Program-made: the position numbers and the translations under genes
Source: Halovenus halobia
GTDB taxonomy: Archaea > Halobacteriota > Halobacteria > Halobacteriales > Haloarculaceae
Reading direction: 5' to 3'
DNA: 64,000 bases
NCBI RefSeq assembly: GCF_051414135.1
Contig: NZ_JBLKOA010000001.1
Location: 682,001-746,000 of the forward strand
Shown: piece after piece, positions 23,235 through 31,045 of the stretch
Layout: every line of letters starts with the position of its first letter
How positions within the stretch are numbered: position 1 is the first letter of the stretch
The notes under the pieces: model-generated
What the model saw: only the letters and a program-made list of their open reading frames with translations
What the model was told of the DNA's origin: nothing
The model's database searches: none

Positions 23235-25064
23235 TCAGTCGCGACCATGTCGGGTCACACAGTGGTCCAGGCCAATCAACTCGACCGGTTCGGAGTTGTC
23301 TGGTGAGTAGACGACCATCTGGCCTTTCTCCATGTACGGAACCTTCGATTCGAGATGTGCGGGGATGTTGACTGCGCTGATAGCGTCTTCGTCGCCGAGG
23401 TTCAGCACCATCGTGGTGTTGATCTGTTTAAATACTGGGTCGGCGATATCCTGTGGGTCTTGCGTGATGAGAAACAGTCCGAGTCGCTCCTTGCGGCCCT
23501 GCTTGGCGGCGTCGGTGAACTTCCCGATGACGCGCTGTGCCTGGACTGTGTCGGCGTCAGTCAGGAAGTTGTGGGCCTCGTCCATCCCGACGATGAGCGG
23601 CGTCTCCTTGATGCGGTCGTACTCGGGGTCGTTCGACAGTTTCTGGTCGACCAGCAGCGACGACAGTGCGAGCACGACTGTCTCGGTCGCTCGGCTGTTG
23701 GCGATGTGGTACGTCGGGACGACGCTCAGCCGACCCGGTCGAACGAACTCGTGGATCATGTCAGTAATCGGTCGCGCGTCACCGTCGAAGACATCGCCGA
23801 ACCCGCGCGCCCGTCGTGAAACGGCGTCGAAGGTAGCTTCGTGGACTTTCCCGCTCTCGTCGAGTTCTTCTCGCAACGCCGGGTCGTCGAGAAACCGGAT
23901 GAACTGGTCGTAGGTCCCGTCAGCGCCGTGGCGGTCTCTGAATCGGTCCAGAAGCACATTCACAAGCGCATTGTACTGGTTTTCGTTCAGACCACTGCCG
24001 GCGATCAGCCACGGATTGTCGTGGACCATCGAAAACGGAATTGTGAATTCAACCTGCTCGGCACGGTGGTGATCCGCCGAGTAAGTCGCGCCGCCGACCG
24101 CTGGAATGAACGCGACGGTATCGTCGTGCCCGCCGTGTGCGATGCCCTCACCGTCGAGTTCTCGGGCCACCACCTCGTCGTACTCGCCGTCGTCGTGCAT
24201 CTGTGCGTACTCGTCCTGCGGGTCGAACTGGACGACCGCAGGCCGAACCTCGCGGTCGCTCCCGCTCTCGACGGGATAGGACCGGTCTTCGTCGAGATAC
24301 TGTCGGATGATGTTTTTCGCTCCGTGGGTCTTCCCGGACCCTGTCCCGCCAGCGACCAGAGTGTGTCTGAACACCAGCGGGTCGCCGGTGTCGTAGGAGT
24401 CTTTGAGTCGATAGTCGATTGTCGGCGGCGTGGCCGCAGTCTTGACTTTCTGGCCACCGACAGCGAGATGGCCGAGGAAGACACCGTCTTCGGGCATCTT
24501 CAGCCCCGTCTTGATGTCAGTCTTCTCCGCGGCCTGTTCGATAACCGTCTCGGGTTTGGGCACGCGGTCGGTCATCCGGCGTTTCAATTCACCGCCCTCT
24601 TCGTAGAGAACGGCGACCGGCTTCAGTGAAGCCATCAGTTTGAAATCCTCTTCGTCGATGCCTTCGCTTCGCATCGCACGGCGAGCATGAATCTCGGTAG
24701 CGTCGTCGGCCCGGTACTCCTGGCTGTATTCCAGCGCTTCGATCCGACAGAACAGACGCTCGCCGTCTGGATACGGAGCCAGCAGATACGACCCGATACG
24801 GACGTCGGACCGATTCCCTGCGGTCACGTACGCACGAAGGTCGGTTTCGTCGTCTTCTTCGCTGATCCTGAGTCCTGTCGACGCAGAGAGCACCCCAATT
24901 CCGCGGTCAGTTCCCGCTGGCGAGGCGTCGTACGTCTCGAACTCGTCGTCAGATTGGCTCTCGCCAGCCGATTGGTCAGCAGTATCGGCGGCGTTGGATT
25001 CCGCCGCTGCTCGGCTCTGGTCGTCATCGCTGAGGTCGCTGCTGAAGTCGCCGAGGTCAGTCAT
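23235..25064 (-). CDS. HerA-like ATPase / DUF87 helicase-type protein
   Basis: A 609-residue hexameric-type ATPase. A highly acidic Ser/Asp/Ala-rich leader (about residues 1-60) precedes a HAS-barrel-like region (about 60-190), then the DUF87/HerA core. Walker A is GGTGSGKTHGAKN and Walker B is PLIVGMDEAHNF, followed by LFLITQDPQDI. HerA proteins translocate DNA; the classical partner is NurA with Mre11-Rad50, but none of those are here. Instead a MinD-like gene follows, so this may be a DNA pump with a different job. The start at ATG 25064 (MTDLGDFSSD) is preferred to ATG 25076. Confidence 0.88.
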   Translation of the reverse strand: MTDLGDFSSDLSDDDQSRAAAESNAADTADQSAGESQSDDEFETYDASPAGTDRGIGVLSASTGLRISEEDDETDLRAYVTAGNRSDVRIGSYLLAPYPDGERLFCRIEALEYSQEYRADDATEIHARRAMRSEGIDEEDFKLMASLKPVAVLYEEGGELKRRMTDRVPKPETVIEQAAEKTDIKTGLKMPEDGVFLGHLAVGGQKVKTAATPPTIDYRLKDSYDTGDPLVFRHTLVAGGTGSGKTHGAKNIIRQYLDEDRSYPVESGSDREVRPAVVQFDPQDEYAQMHDDGEYDEVVARELDGEGIAHGGHDDTVAFIPAVGGATYSADHHRAEQVEFTIPFSMVHDNPWLIAGSGLNENQYNALVNVLLDRFRDRHGADGTYDQFIRFLDDPALREELDESGKVHEATFDAVSRRARGFGDVFDGDARPITDMIHEFVRPGRLSVVPTYHIANSRATETVVLALSSLLVDQKLSNDPEYDRIKETPLIVGMDEAHNFLTDADTVQAQRVIGKFTDAAKQGRKERLGLFLITQDPQDIADPVFKQINTTMVLNLGDEDAISAVNIPAHLESKVPYMEKGQMVVYSPDNSEPVELIGLDHCVTRHGRD

Positions 25065-25168
25065 TACTGGGTACAAGCGCGTCCACCGACAAACCCGTTT
25101 CCCTGCCGCCGCTTACGTTCGACGGCCGCACCAACGCTGATATTTGTCCAGGCCTGCTACGGTGACGT

Positions 25169-25198
25169 ATGACCGTCGACTACCCGGGGTGGAGCTAA
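25169..25198 (+). other. Possible nine-residue leader ORF ending in TAATG
   Basis: ATG 25169 opens MTVDYPGWS and stops with TAA at 25196-25198, sharing its last A with the ATG of the TauE/SafE-like gene. A TATA-like GATATTT near 25138-25144 is about 28 bases upstream, so a leaderless transcript could begin at this mini-ORF. Termination-reinitiation coupling is plausible; chance is also possible at this size. Confidence 0.3.
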
Positions 25199-25998
25199 TG
25201 GTTGCCCTGTTCGGGACCGACGTGGTGCTCTTTCTGTTGATCGGGCTACTGGCCGGCGCCCACTGTATCGGAATGTGTGGGCCGCTCGTGACTATCTATG
25301 CCCAGCAGATGGACCCAACGCGCACAGACGGCGGTCAGCAGACGGCACCCGCCAGAGGACAGCGACACGCACACCTCACGCTGTACGAAGTGCGCCAGCA
25401 CGCGCTGTTCAATATCGGTCGAACGTTGAGTTACACCGCAATCGGCGCGATTGTTGGTCTGCTCGGTGGCGTCGTCTTTCTCGGTGCTGGAGAACTCACT
25501 GCGACGGCAGACCTTGTTCGCGGCGTCTTCGGCGTCGTAATCGGTGCCTTCGTTATCGGGACGGGCGTGATTTACGTCCACGGCCGGGTGACTTCGGGAG
25601 TGTCACTACCCGGCACACAGCGCATTACCCAGAAGCTCACCGGAGCGGTCGACCGCCTCGCAAACGGCCCCGGAATCGTGGGCCTCGGTGCAGTTCACGG
25701 GTTGCTTCCCTGCCCTATCCTCTATCCAGCCTATCTCTACGCGTTCTCGACAGGCTCACCAATCGCAGGCGGAGTCGCACTATTCGCGCTTGGCGTCGGC
25801 ACAATTCCGACTGTGTTTGCCTACGGGACGATCATCGACAGCGTTGGCGCGACCCACCGCCGCCGGATGCATCGGGTGCTCGGCGTCCTATTCGTCATCC
25901 TCGGCTACATCCTGTTCGCACACGGGCTGATGTCGCTCGGTATTCAGATTCCGCATCCACGGCTTCCTTTCTGGGACCCACTGACGATGGCACGCTAA
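25198..25998 (+). CDS. Sulfite exporter TauE/SafE-like (DsbD_2 type) membrane protein
   Basis: A 266-residue membrane protein with about six transmembrane helices. The first helix carries LLAGAHCIGMCGPL, the metal/thiol signature HCxGMCG found in bacterial cytochrome-oxidase-linked copper proteins and in archaeal members. Further helices include YTAIGAIVGLLGGVVFLGAG, GVFGVVIGAFVIGTGVIYV, LLPCPILYPAYLYAFSTG (a second Pro-Cys motif) and VLFVILGYILFAHGL. A role in metal, thiol or sulfur transport is likely but unproven. Start ATG 25198 or in-frame GTG 25189. Its stop overlaps the convergent kinase gene. Confidence 0.82.
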   Translation: MVALFGTDVVLFLLIGLLAGAHCIGMCGPLVTIYAQQMDPTRTDGGQQTAPARGQRHAHLTLYEVRQHALFNIGRTLSYTAIGAIVGLLGGVVFLGAGELTATADLVRGVFGVVIGAFVIGTGVIYVHGRVTSGVSLPGTQRITQKLTGAVDRLANGPGIVGLGAVHGLLPCPILYPAYLYAFSTGSPIAGGVALFALGVGTIPTVFAYGTIIDSVGATHRRRMHRVLGVLFVILGYILFAHGLMSLGIQIPHPRLPFWDPLTMAR

Positions 25999-27800
25999 CT
26001 GGACGGGTCGAGCACTTCGACGCCGGTTACCTCGAACCGCGCGCCGCTAGCCTCACTCTCCACAACCTCGATCTCCCAGTCGTGGGCCTGTGCGACCTGT
26101 TCGACGATTCGCAGGCCAAATCCTGAGCCATCAGCTATTGTCGAGAAGCCAGCCTCAAAAATGTCCGTTCGATCCTCTTCTGGAATTCCCGGGCCATCGT
26201 CGGCAATGGCGAACCCACTGTCAGTGAGTTCGACGTACACGGTGACTTCGGGTCCACCATGCTCCACAGCGTTGGCAAAGAGGTTCTCGAAAAGATGGTT
26301 GAGTCGGTCGTTGTCGGCGATAATGCGGCCCTCTGGTGGGGCCGGCCCGGTGAATGTAAGTTCGTCCTTGTCGCGGTCGCTGACGAGTTCCCAGGCCGAT
26401 TCGGCGGCGTCCCTGAAATCGACAGGCTCGGTATCACCGATTTCCCGACCACTGCGAGCGAGCCAGAGTACGTCGTCGATAATGCGTTCCATTCGGTCGA
26501 GAGCCCGGCCGATTGGTTCGTGATGTGGCGTTTCGAGTTCGTCCTGTGCCAGTTCGAGTCTGGCTGCCGCCGTGTTCAGCGGATTCCGCAGGTCGTGGCT
26601 AACGACGCCAGCGAACTCGTCTAGCTGTTCGTTCTGGGTCTGGAGGCGTTTTTCGTACTCCTTGCGGTCGGTGATATCCCGAGAGTTGACGAGGTAGCCG
26701 TCCATCTCGCCGCCGGTATGCTCGTTGCCGAGCGCTTCCAGCCACACCCACGACCCATCGCTGTGCTCGAACCGAAATTCGACTTTGGTCGACTCCGTGT
26801 CGGGGTCAGCAACGAGTTTATGAAACTCTTCGGCAGTTTCGGTCTGGTCATCTGGGTGAACGTAGCCGAAGACGTTCTCTCCGCGCAGTTGGTCGATATC
26901 GTATCCGAGGACATCCTCGACCGCAGGGCTCTGGTACGCTATCTCACCGTCTTCAGTGAGGACTGTGATAATATCCTGTGTATTTTCGACGTAGGCCTGA
27001 TATCGCTCGGAGAGGCGCTCGAATTCGCGCTCCTGGGCCTTCCGCTCAGTAACGTCGCGGCTGAACCCAGCCACCCGAACCACTTCGCCGTCGTCGTTCG
27101 TAATCGGCGAGCCTTTTACCCATACCCAGGTCGGTTCGTCTGATCCTTTAATCCTGTACTCCACATCGATCGTCTGGCCAGCAGAGAGTTCGCTCATCTT
27201 CTCCGTGACCAGTGGCCTGTCATCCTCTTTGATCACGGTGAGAAAATCCCGCGGGTTGTCTTTGAGTTCCGCGACGGGGCGGCCGTACACTTTTTCGTAG
27301 CCGGAAATGAACAGAATTTCTTCCCAGTCACGGTCGAACAGCCAGATACAGTCTGTAACGTTCTGGGTGACTTCGGTGAGTCGCTGGCGTGTCTGTTCGA
27401 CTTCTTGCTCAGCGTGGCGCTGTGCAACTGCGTTTTTGATTCGGTTCGCCAGAATCGTATACTGGCTCGTCCCGGACTGTTTTTGCAGGTAATCGGTGAC
27501 GCCAGCGGTGATCGCCTCGCTGGCGACAGCCTCGCTTCCCTTGCCGGTGTACAGAATGAACGGCAAGTCTGGGTACTCCTCGCGAACCTGTGTCAGAAAC
27601 TCGATTCCGGTCGACGCGGGCATGTCGTAATCAGAGACCACACAATCAAACTCGTGGTCTGCAAGCAGAGCGTGTCCGTCATCGACGCTCGTCGCCGTCG
27701 TTACGCTGAACCAATCGACCTCCTGTTCGAGACAGGTCTGTGTGAGCTCGACAAACTGTGGGTCATCATCGACATGGAGAACCTCGACATCGCCACTCAT
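25995..27800 (-). CDS. Hybrid sensor kinase: receiver, two PAS, HisKA, HATPase
   Basis: A 601-residue cytoplasmic kinase. Residues about 6-120 are a receiver domain (phospho-Asp in CVVSDYDMP, Lys in YTGKGS). Two PAS/PAC units follow (about 140-255, ending VAGFSRDVTERK, and 265-385, ending YLVNSRDITDRK). The HisKA H-box is GVVSHDLRNPLNTAAARL. The HATPase has N-box NLFANAVEHGG and G-boxes DDGPGIPEED and GSGFGLRIVEQ. No membrane helix is present, so the signal is internal or comes through the receiver. Receiver-first kinases of this plan are typical of haloarchaea. There is no partner regulator next to it. Confidence 0.93.
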   Translation of the reverse strand: MSGDVEVLHVDDDPQFVELTQTCLEQEVDWFSVTTATSVDDGHALLADHEFDCVVSDYDMPASTGIEFLTQVREEYPDLPFILYTGKGSEAVASEAITAGVTDYLQKQSGTSQYTILANRIKNAVAQRHAEQEVEQTRQRLTEVTQNVTDCIWLFDRDWEEILFISGYEKVYGRPVAELKDNPRDFLTVIKEDDRPLVTEKMSELSAGQTIDVEYRIKGSDEPTWVWVKGSPITNDDGEVVRVAGFSRDVTERKAQEREFERLSERYQAYVENTQDIITVLTEDGEIAYQSPAVEDVLGYDIDQLRGENVFGYVHPDDQTETAEEFHKLVADPDTESTKVEFRFEHSDGSWVWLEALGNEHTGGEMDGYLVNSRDITDRKEYEKRLQTQNEQLDEFAGVVSHDLRNPLNTAAARLELAQDELETPHHEPIGRALDRMERIIDDVLWLARSGREIGDTEPVDFRDAAESAWELVSDRDKDELTFTGPAPPEGRIIADNDRLNHLFENLFANAVEHGGPEVTVYVELTDSGFAIADDGPGIPEEDRTDIFEAGFSTIADGSGFGLRIVEQVAQAHDWEIEVVESEASGARFEVTGVEVLDPSS

Positions 27801-27919
27801 TGTTATCGATTACTCCTCATCCATGAATAGTTTTTCTGGGCAGTTCTCACAGGTGATACCAGACCAATGCATCGCTATCGACCGTACACGACGACAGCCA
27901 CGCACACCGCACTCACTAC

Positions 27920-27960
27920 GGCGAGAGTCCCTCTCGCCTAGATTCGGACGGCCCTGTCCG
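27920..27960 (-). terminator. Double hairpin just downstream of the eIF2B-like gene
   Basis: A perfect 8-bp stem (GGCGAGAG, TCC loop, CTCTCGCC; 27920-27938) and a 5-bp stem (CGGAC, six-base loop, GTCCG; 27945-27960). They begin right after the minus-strand stop codon at 27961. A transcript end or RNA-stability element is likely. No T-run follows, so intrinsic termination is unsure. Confidence 0.4.
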
Positions 27961-28821
27961 TCACTCGCTCGGTTGATTCTGGATTCCTTCGTCGGTAATG
28001 ATGTTGTTCACCAGTCTCGTCGGGGTTGCGTCGTAGGCTGGATTGCCCACCTCGAAGCCCTCGGCTGGTTCGCGCATCACCTCACTCGCGACGCGGTGTT
28101 CGTTCTGGAAAGAGAAGCCGCCTTCGACGAGTTTTGCCGAGGAGCCGATAATATCGACAGGGACACCGCTGTCAGCAGCCGTCGCTGCAATCGGATACGT
28201 CCCGACCCGGTTGTACAGTGTCTCGTTCACAACGCAGGTCATCCCGAGCAGGACCCTGTCGACATCCCGCATGACGTGTCCAGAGGCACCGTCGATGATA
28301 AGTGTCGTTTCGACCGACTCGAACTGCGCGAGTCGACGGGCCATCTTCCGTCCAATGTACCGCGGTCTGGCCTCAGTTACGTAAACCGTGAACTCTTTTC
28401 CATCCTCGACAGCGCGGGTCAGCGCCGACAACACTGTCGTCGAGTAATCGTGAGTGAGCAGCGTTTCGCCGTCTGATAACTGGTCGGCGGCCAACTCGGC
28501 AGCCTTGCGTTTGCCTGTCTCGACCCGTTCGATGACCTCGTCGATAATGGTCAACGTTTCCCCCTGTGCCGCCTCGACACTGTCGGAATCGAGTTCAGTA
28601 ACGTGTTCGACAATCTGTCGCTGGGTGGTATGTAACGAGGCGTGTGAGGGATTGGCTCGACGCAACGCGTTGCTGTTGCGTTCCAGCGCTCGATGGTACT
28701 CGTCGACTGTCGGAAACTCACGCTCAGTCAGGTCTTTGAGTGCCCGCGCTGCCTTGACCGCAACCACAGACGAACTGTGTGTCTGCATATCCGCGATTTC
28801 GCCCGCTGTCTCGTCAATCAT
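27961..28821 (-). CDS. eIF-2B-like / ribose-1,5-bisphosphate isomerase family protein
   Basis: A 286-residue member of the eIF2B-alpha/MtnA/R15P-isomerase superfamily. An N-terminal helical half (to about 95) is followed by a Rossmann-like half with LTHDYSTTVLSAL, FTVYVTEARPRYIGRKMA, VLLGMTCVVNETLYNRVGTY and IIGSSAKLVEGGFSF. In archaea, members isomerise ribose 1,5-bisphosphate in AMP salvage or act on methylthioribose phosphate; others are called initiation-factor-like. Which applies cannot be told, though archaea have no full eIF2B complex. A palindromic repeat lies about 37 bases upstream of the start. Confidence 0.85.
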   Translation of the reverse strand: MIDETAGEIADMQTHSSSVVAVKAARALKDLTEREFPTVDEYHRALERNSNALRRANPSHASLHTTQRQIVEHVTELDSDSVEAAQGETLTIIDEVIERVETGKRKAAELAADQLSDGETLLTHDYSTTVLSALTRAVEDGKEFTVYVTEARPRYIGRKMARRLAQFESVETTLIIDGASGHVMRDVDRVLLGMTCVVNETLYNRVGTYPIAATAADSGVPVDIIGSSAKLVEGGFSFQNEHRVASEVMREPAEGFEVGNPAYDATPTRLVNNIITDEGIQNQPSE

Positions 28822-28857
28822 GTTCGGCTATTCGACGGGCGGGATAAAGTGCTTTTC

Positions 28858-28919
28858 CGACCACCTTTTTCAGCGTCGGGTGGTTCGCTCCGCTCACCAC
28901 CTCTCCTTGAAAAACGTGG
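28858..28919 (-). repeat. Palindromic intergenic repeat, copy A
   Basis: A 62-base fold-back element. The outer arms are CCACCTTTTTC and GAAAAACGTGG; the inner arms are GGTGGT and ACCACC around TCGCTCCGCTC. The minus strand matches copy B (40362-40422) along most of its length, sharing CCACGTTTTTC at one end and GAAAAAGGTGGTCG at the other. Frames across such elements give the spurious GERSEP-type peptides often seen in haloarchaeal annotations, so it belongs to a widespread intergenic family. Confidence 0.65.
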
Positions 28920-29020
28920 GCGAAAAAGGCCGGACGTGCCGACGGCGCGTCCGGTAGGAGTGTACACTTGACGGCAACCGCAGGACCAGTCTTTTGTGGG
29001 TTCCCCCGGAATGACCGCCC

Positions 29021-29632
29021 GTGACACGCAGACGGACAGTACTCGGAGCGCTGGCAACGACGGGAATTACGGCACTGGCTGGCTGTTCGACAAGCCAGGA
29101 TGACAGTTCTGGACCCAACGGCGGAGAAAACCAATCCGCTGCAGCAGGTGTTGTCGAAACGTACTACAAAGCGGCTGCTAACGGGAACCTCGAAAGTGCA
29201 GCGGAACAACTCGCGATGACGCAGTTCGAGGGCGGTAATGCCCGGACAGTCGAGGAGATGGCAACGGCGCTCGAAGAGCGTGGGCTGAGTACGGACGGCG
29301 TAGATGTCTCACTTGGCGAGTTCAGAGAGCTCTCACTCTCCGATTTCAGAGAGTTCACGTTCCAACTCAACGGCGAGACGCGAGAGTTCACCGACGAGGA
29401 AATGAACCAAGTCGTCCCGAAAGCGTCGGCGTTCAGCGGCGACGACGAGCGCGTCTCGCTGGTCCACCACACCGGTGGCTTTCTCCCCGAGCTGTGGGTG
29501 CCGTACCAGCCACTGGAAGCGCCAGCCGACGGCTGGGGCGAAGTCATTATCGAGGTTGGCCCATTCGACGGCGACCCGTACGTCATCGGCGACTTTAGAA
29601 CGTTCACCGAAATCAAAGTCGTTGATAACTGA
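29021..29632 (+). CDS. Tat-exported lipoprotein, hypothetical
   Basis: A 203-residue protein with GTG start. The N-terminus TRRRTVLGALATTGITALAGCS has the twin-arginine pattern and the lipobox AGC, so it is exported folded and lipid-anchored at Cys. A Ser/Gly/Asn/Gln-rich linker is followed by a globular domain (about residues 42-200) that starts VVETYYKAAANGNLESAAEQL, similar in style to NTF2/SnoaL-like or DUF4878-type extracellular domains. The function is unknown. ATG 29011 upstream is out of frame. Confidence 0.8.
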   Translation: MTRRRTVLGALATTGITALAGCSTSQDDSSGPNGGENQSAAAGVVETYYKAAANGNLESAAEQLAMTQFEGGNARTVEEMATALEERGLSTDGVDVSLGEFRELSLSDFREFTFQLNGETREFTDEEMNQVVPKASAFSGDDERVSLVHHTGGFLPELWVPYQPLEAPADGWGEVIIEVGPFDGDPYVIGDFRTFTEIKVVDN

Positions 29633-29637
29633 GTGAG

Positions 29638-30198
29638 TCAGTCTTCGAGGTCGTCGATATACTCGGTGGGGTCACCGCCGTCGCTGACAATCTGCTGGTA
29701 CTCTCGGTTGCTCACCTCGACAGTTCTCGTCTCGCCCTGCATGACGACTTCCAGCGAGACAGTTCCTTGTGGGTTGTTTCGCAGGCGAGTGCTCGCGATT
29801 GCAGTAAACACGAACCAGACAGCAATCGCACAGCCAAGGCCGTAGAGAAGCAGCGTCTCGAAAGCGAGGGGGTCCACAGTCTGGGTCCACCGAGTCGGGT
29901 AGGCGTACTGAAAGAGCCAGATACCACCTGCTGACAGTGCTGTCCCGATACTGACACCAGCGCGTGTCCGGCGACTCGCTGGCAGCGCAACGACAATGCC
30001 GAGTAACATCAGTGGGATGCCGACGCCAGCGGCAATCCCGGCGGTCTGTTTCGCGGCCGTTCCGGTGCCGGTCCAGACAGCAGCCATCGCGGCGACGATT
30101 GCGAGGACGCCGAGGCCGACCAGCACCCCGCCAGCGACTGCCTGTCGCGGTCGCGAAACGGGCGATTCCCCGCCGTAGGCCTCGTCGAGGCTCGTCAT
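29638..30198 (-). CDS. Four-helix membrane protein of a haloarchaeal DUF family
   Basis: A 186-residue protein with a short cytoplasmic N-terminus (MTSLDEAYGGESPVSRPRQ), four transmembrane helices (AVAGGVLVGLGVLAIVAAM, TAGIAAGVGIPLMLLGIVVA, GVSIGTALSAGGIWLFQY, LLLYGLGCAIAVWFVFTA) and a soluble C-terminal tail ending YQQIVSDGGDPTEYIDDLED. I recall this type as a conserved haloarchaeal DUF (perhaps DUF7139), with no known function. ATG 30198 is preferred to the upstream ATG at 30225, whose extension is not family-like. It is downstream of pcn on the same strand. Confidence 0.78.
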   Translation of the reverse strand: MTSLDEAYGGESPVSRPRQAVAGGVLVGLGVLAIVAAMAAVWTGTGTAAKQTAGIAAGVGIPLMLLGIVVALPASRRTRAGVSIGTALSAGGIWLFQYAYPTRWTQTVDPLAFETLLLYGLGCAIAVWFVFTAIASTRLRNNPQGTVSLEVVMQGETRTVEVSNREYQQIVSDGGDPTEYIDDLED

Positions 30199-30259
30199 AT
30201 GTGTTGATTTTGACGGCGAATACAAAAGAATACGTCAGACAGACGCGCGACAGAGCGAG

Positions 30260-31003
30260 TCAGTTGCTCTGAATCCGCGGTGCGAGCATGTAGGTGACTT
30301 CGCCCTCGCCTTCGGCGATGTCGAAGTGCAGTTTGACAGGGAACTCCTCGCCGAGTTCCATCGTCACTTCGGTGTCTTTTGGAATCGCCTTGTTCATGTC
30401 CTGCAGGTAATCCAGCGAGAACAGTGAGGACGCCTCGCCAGCGACGAGGTCGATCAGGTCTTCGCCGTCCAGTTCGAGGTGCACGTCGTCGGTGTCACCT
30501 TCTGCTTCGACGTAGAACACCTCATCAGTCTCGTCAACGCCGAGTTCGATGTGGTCGCTGACCATATCGGCGGCCGTCACGGCGCGGTCGATATCCCGAC
30601 CCTCGATAACGATTGTTGACGAGAGGTCCAGATCCGGCAGGTCCGGTTCTTCGCGGATCGATTCGGGGTCGATCAGTGCGAGCGTGTATTCCAGTCCATC
30701 AATCGAGATGTGTAGCTTTCGAGTCTCCTCGTCGAGTTCGAGTTCCACGAGTTGGCCGCTGTCTGCCATCCCGGCAATATCCTGCAGTCGAACGAGGTTG
30801 ACGCCGATCAGTCCGCCGTCGGCCTCGTACGACTCGAATGCGGAGGCGTCGAGGGAGAGGTCAACCATCCCGACGTTTGCGGGGTCAACCGCGCGAATTT
30901 CTATCCCGCCATCGTCAAGGTGGATCTTACACTCGTCCACCAGCACGCCTACGGAGTCAAGCGTCGACTGCAGCCGTTCCGCTCGCACTATCGCCTTGAA
31001 CAT
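30260..31003 (-). CDS. pcn: DNA polymerase sliding clamp PCNA
   Basis: A 247-residue sliding clamp, the usual archaeal length. The first domain starts MFKAIVRAERLQSTLDSVG with VLVDECKIHLDDGGIEIRAV; the interdomain loop region reads IDPESIREEPDLPDLDLS; the C-terminus is EVTYMLAPRIQSN. It trimerises around DNA and tethers polymerases, FEN1, ligase and RFC. The surface is very acidic, as expected for a haloarchaeal PCNA. No other replication gene is next to it. Confidence 0.98.
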   Translation of the reverse strand: MFKAIVRAERLQSTLDSVGVLVDECKIHLDDGGIEIRAVDPANVGMVDLSLDASAFESYEADGGLIGVNLVRLQDIAGMADSGQLVELELDEETRKLHISIDGLEYTLALIDPESIREEPDLPDLDLSSTIVIEGRDIDRAVTAADMVSDHIELGVDETDEVFYVEAEGDTDDVHLELDGEDLIDLVAGEASSLFSLDYLQDMNKAIPKDTEVTMELGEEFPVKLHFDIAEGEGEVTYMLAPRIQSN

Positions 31004-31045
31004 CTTGGTGCGGGCTACGGCGTCTTCGCTTAAAAAGACACGTCA

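Noticed and set aside
28814..29209. Minus-strand frames with GERSEP-like peptides
   Set aside because: They are translations of the palindromic intergenic repeat and of antisense lipoprotein sequence.
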